From assembly GCA_965246875.1 (NCBI GenBank), contig CBDFFU010000003.1:1178001-1242000 (forward strand): a DNA stretch of 64,000 nt, read 5' to 3'. The stretch comes from DASWYT01 sp965246875 (GTDB taxonomy: Bacteria; Pseudomonadota; Alphaproteobacteria; Micavibrionales; SZUA-601). Positions within the stretch are counted from its first letter, which is position 1. Each line of letters begins with the position of its first letter. Below the pieces are notes generated by a model, which saw only the letters and a list, made by a program, of their open reading frames with translations, was not told the origin of the DNA and ran no database searches. A program made the position numbers and the translations under genes. Positions 63,320 through 64,000 of this stretch are shown here, in pieces.

Positions 63320-64000
63320 TTATTCAACGACAATACGCGCGGCGGGATAGCCGGACTTGATCGTTTTCGCCAACAAGCGGTCGGCCTGCTCCACATTAGC
63401 CACCGGGCCGATCTGTACACGACTGAACGTGCGGCCATTCACCATGGCTGGTGCCAAACGTGTCGGCCCCAGATCCACCAGTTTGTTGGCCAGTAACTGC
63501 GCATTGCCGGCGTTGCCGAATGACCCAACCTGTACAAAAATATTGGTGTCATGCACCGGGAATTTCCGCACGGTTTGATGGCTGAAATCATTCAAATCAG
63601 TTTGTGCCACTTGTGCGGCTGGCAGTGCCGCGGCGGGTGCGACATCGGTCATTGTGCCATAAGATGTATCGGCAGACGCGACTTCGGTTTCGGTTGGTTG
63701 CTCATCACCTTGCTGTGACAGCATGGCCATCTGGTTTTGCGGTGACAGGCCACGACGTGCAGCATCCGCCACAATCCGGCTTTCACGATCTAAAACTTGT
63801 ACCCTGACTTTGGCCGTACCCGCCCCAATCATGCCCAGTAATTCTGCCGCACGTTTTGAGACATCCATCACGCGCCCGCGTTTGAACGGCCCGCGGTCAT
63901 TGACGCGCACGACGACCGACCGGCCATTATCCAGATTGGTTACGCGCGCAATACAAGGCAATTGTAACGTCGGGTGTGCTGCGGTCAGCGTGTAGGAATC
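63320..64000 (-). CDS. rlpA: Septal ring lytic transglycosylase RlpA (5' end outside window)
   Basis: The frame is open to the window edge; the start lies beyond 64000. The visible part starts inside the double-psi barrel: AAHPTLQLPCIARVTNLDNG, then VVVRVNDRGPF and GRVMDVSKRAAELLG, standard RlpA. A low-complexity linker leads to a C-terminal SPOR domain (IFVQVGSFGNAGNAQLLANK) that binds denuded septal glycan. Followed by dac, as usual. Confidence 0.92.
   Translation of the reverse strand, partial: DSYTLTAAHPTLQLPCIARVTNLDNGRSVVVRVNDRGPFKRGRVMDVSKRAAELLGMIGAGTAKVRVQVLDRESRIVADAARRGLSPQNQMAMLSQQGDEQPTETEVASADTSYGTMTDVAPAAALPAAQVAQTDLNDFSHQTVRKFPVHDTNIFVQVGSFGNAGNAQLLANKLVDLGPTRLAPAMVNGRTFSRVQIGPVANVEQADRLLAKTIKSGYPAARIVVE

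Noticed and set aside
1..64000. tRNA, rRNA, transposase, integrase and phage genes
   Set aside because: None seen by reading; small RNAs without strong motifs could be missed and would need a covariance-model search.

Overview
The window looks like an alphaproteobacterial chromosome of roughly half GC. The evidence is gene order rather than any single gene. It carries the blocks acpS-lepB-rnc-era, rpmF-plsX-fabH, yfgM-like/bamB/der, radA-cvpA, kdsA-eno, hfq-hflX, rlpA-dac-tmk-holB-metG-tatD-MBL hydrolase, a PopZ (DUF2497) gene and nuoABCD. kdsA, bamB, several lipobox proteins and a lytic transglycosylase indicate a Gram-negative envelope. A free-living or predatory Rhodospirillales/Micavibrio-like lineage is possible, but I cannot fix the genus. 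I see no rRNA, tRNA, CRISPR, insertion sequence, integrase or phage gene.

Layout. 0-8 kb: a cut Nudix gene and a DinB-fold protein; a beta-carbonic anhydrase divergent from a STAS-less SulP transporter (a likely bicarbonate pair); a glycosyltransferase, a methyltransferase, a membrane-anchored solute-binding-like protein, a DUF3108 protein and a NYN-domain protein. 8-22 kb: rpoZ, galK and galT (reverse), the bifunctional (p)ppGpp enzyme, DUF2062, acpS-lepB-rnc-era with overlapping junctions, serC, a pseudokinase-like membrane protein with a small membrane partner, and rluD. 22-25 kb: small regulators and secreted proteins, including one with a near-consensus Fur box, then a Nudix protein, PopZ and a rhodanese. 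25-30 kb: nuoA, nuoB, nuoC and nuoD, with two paralogous solute-binding-like genes inserted between nuoB and nuoC and between nuoC and nuoD, the second joined by 4-base overlaps on both sides. 30-38 kb: fabH-plsX-rpmF, bamB-der, and a perfect parS-type palindrome in a non-coding gap. 38-46 kb: an unusual SDR, cvpA, radA, an RDD-like protein, cca, kdsA, enolase and a BshB1-type deacetylase. 46-51 kb: an overlapping operon of ALDH7, class III aminotransferase and a DUF1338 2-oxoadipate dioxygenase-like protein, which reads as a lysine/2-aminoadipate degradation module. 51-64 kb: fur, hfq, hflX, a transglycosylase, a patch of unknown genes (one with a phosphothreonine-lyase-like N-terminal region), then the reverse-strand housekeeping cluster ending in a cut rlpA.

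Most promising for novelty: the solute-binding paralogs embedded in the complex I operon; the pseudokinase/membrane-protein pair; the OspF/SpvC/lanthionine-lyase-like protein; the in-frame amber codon before a transmembrane-like tail in the rhodanese gene; the Fur-box-preceded small exported protein; and the parS site.
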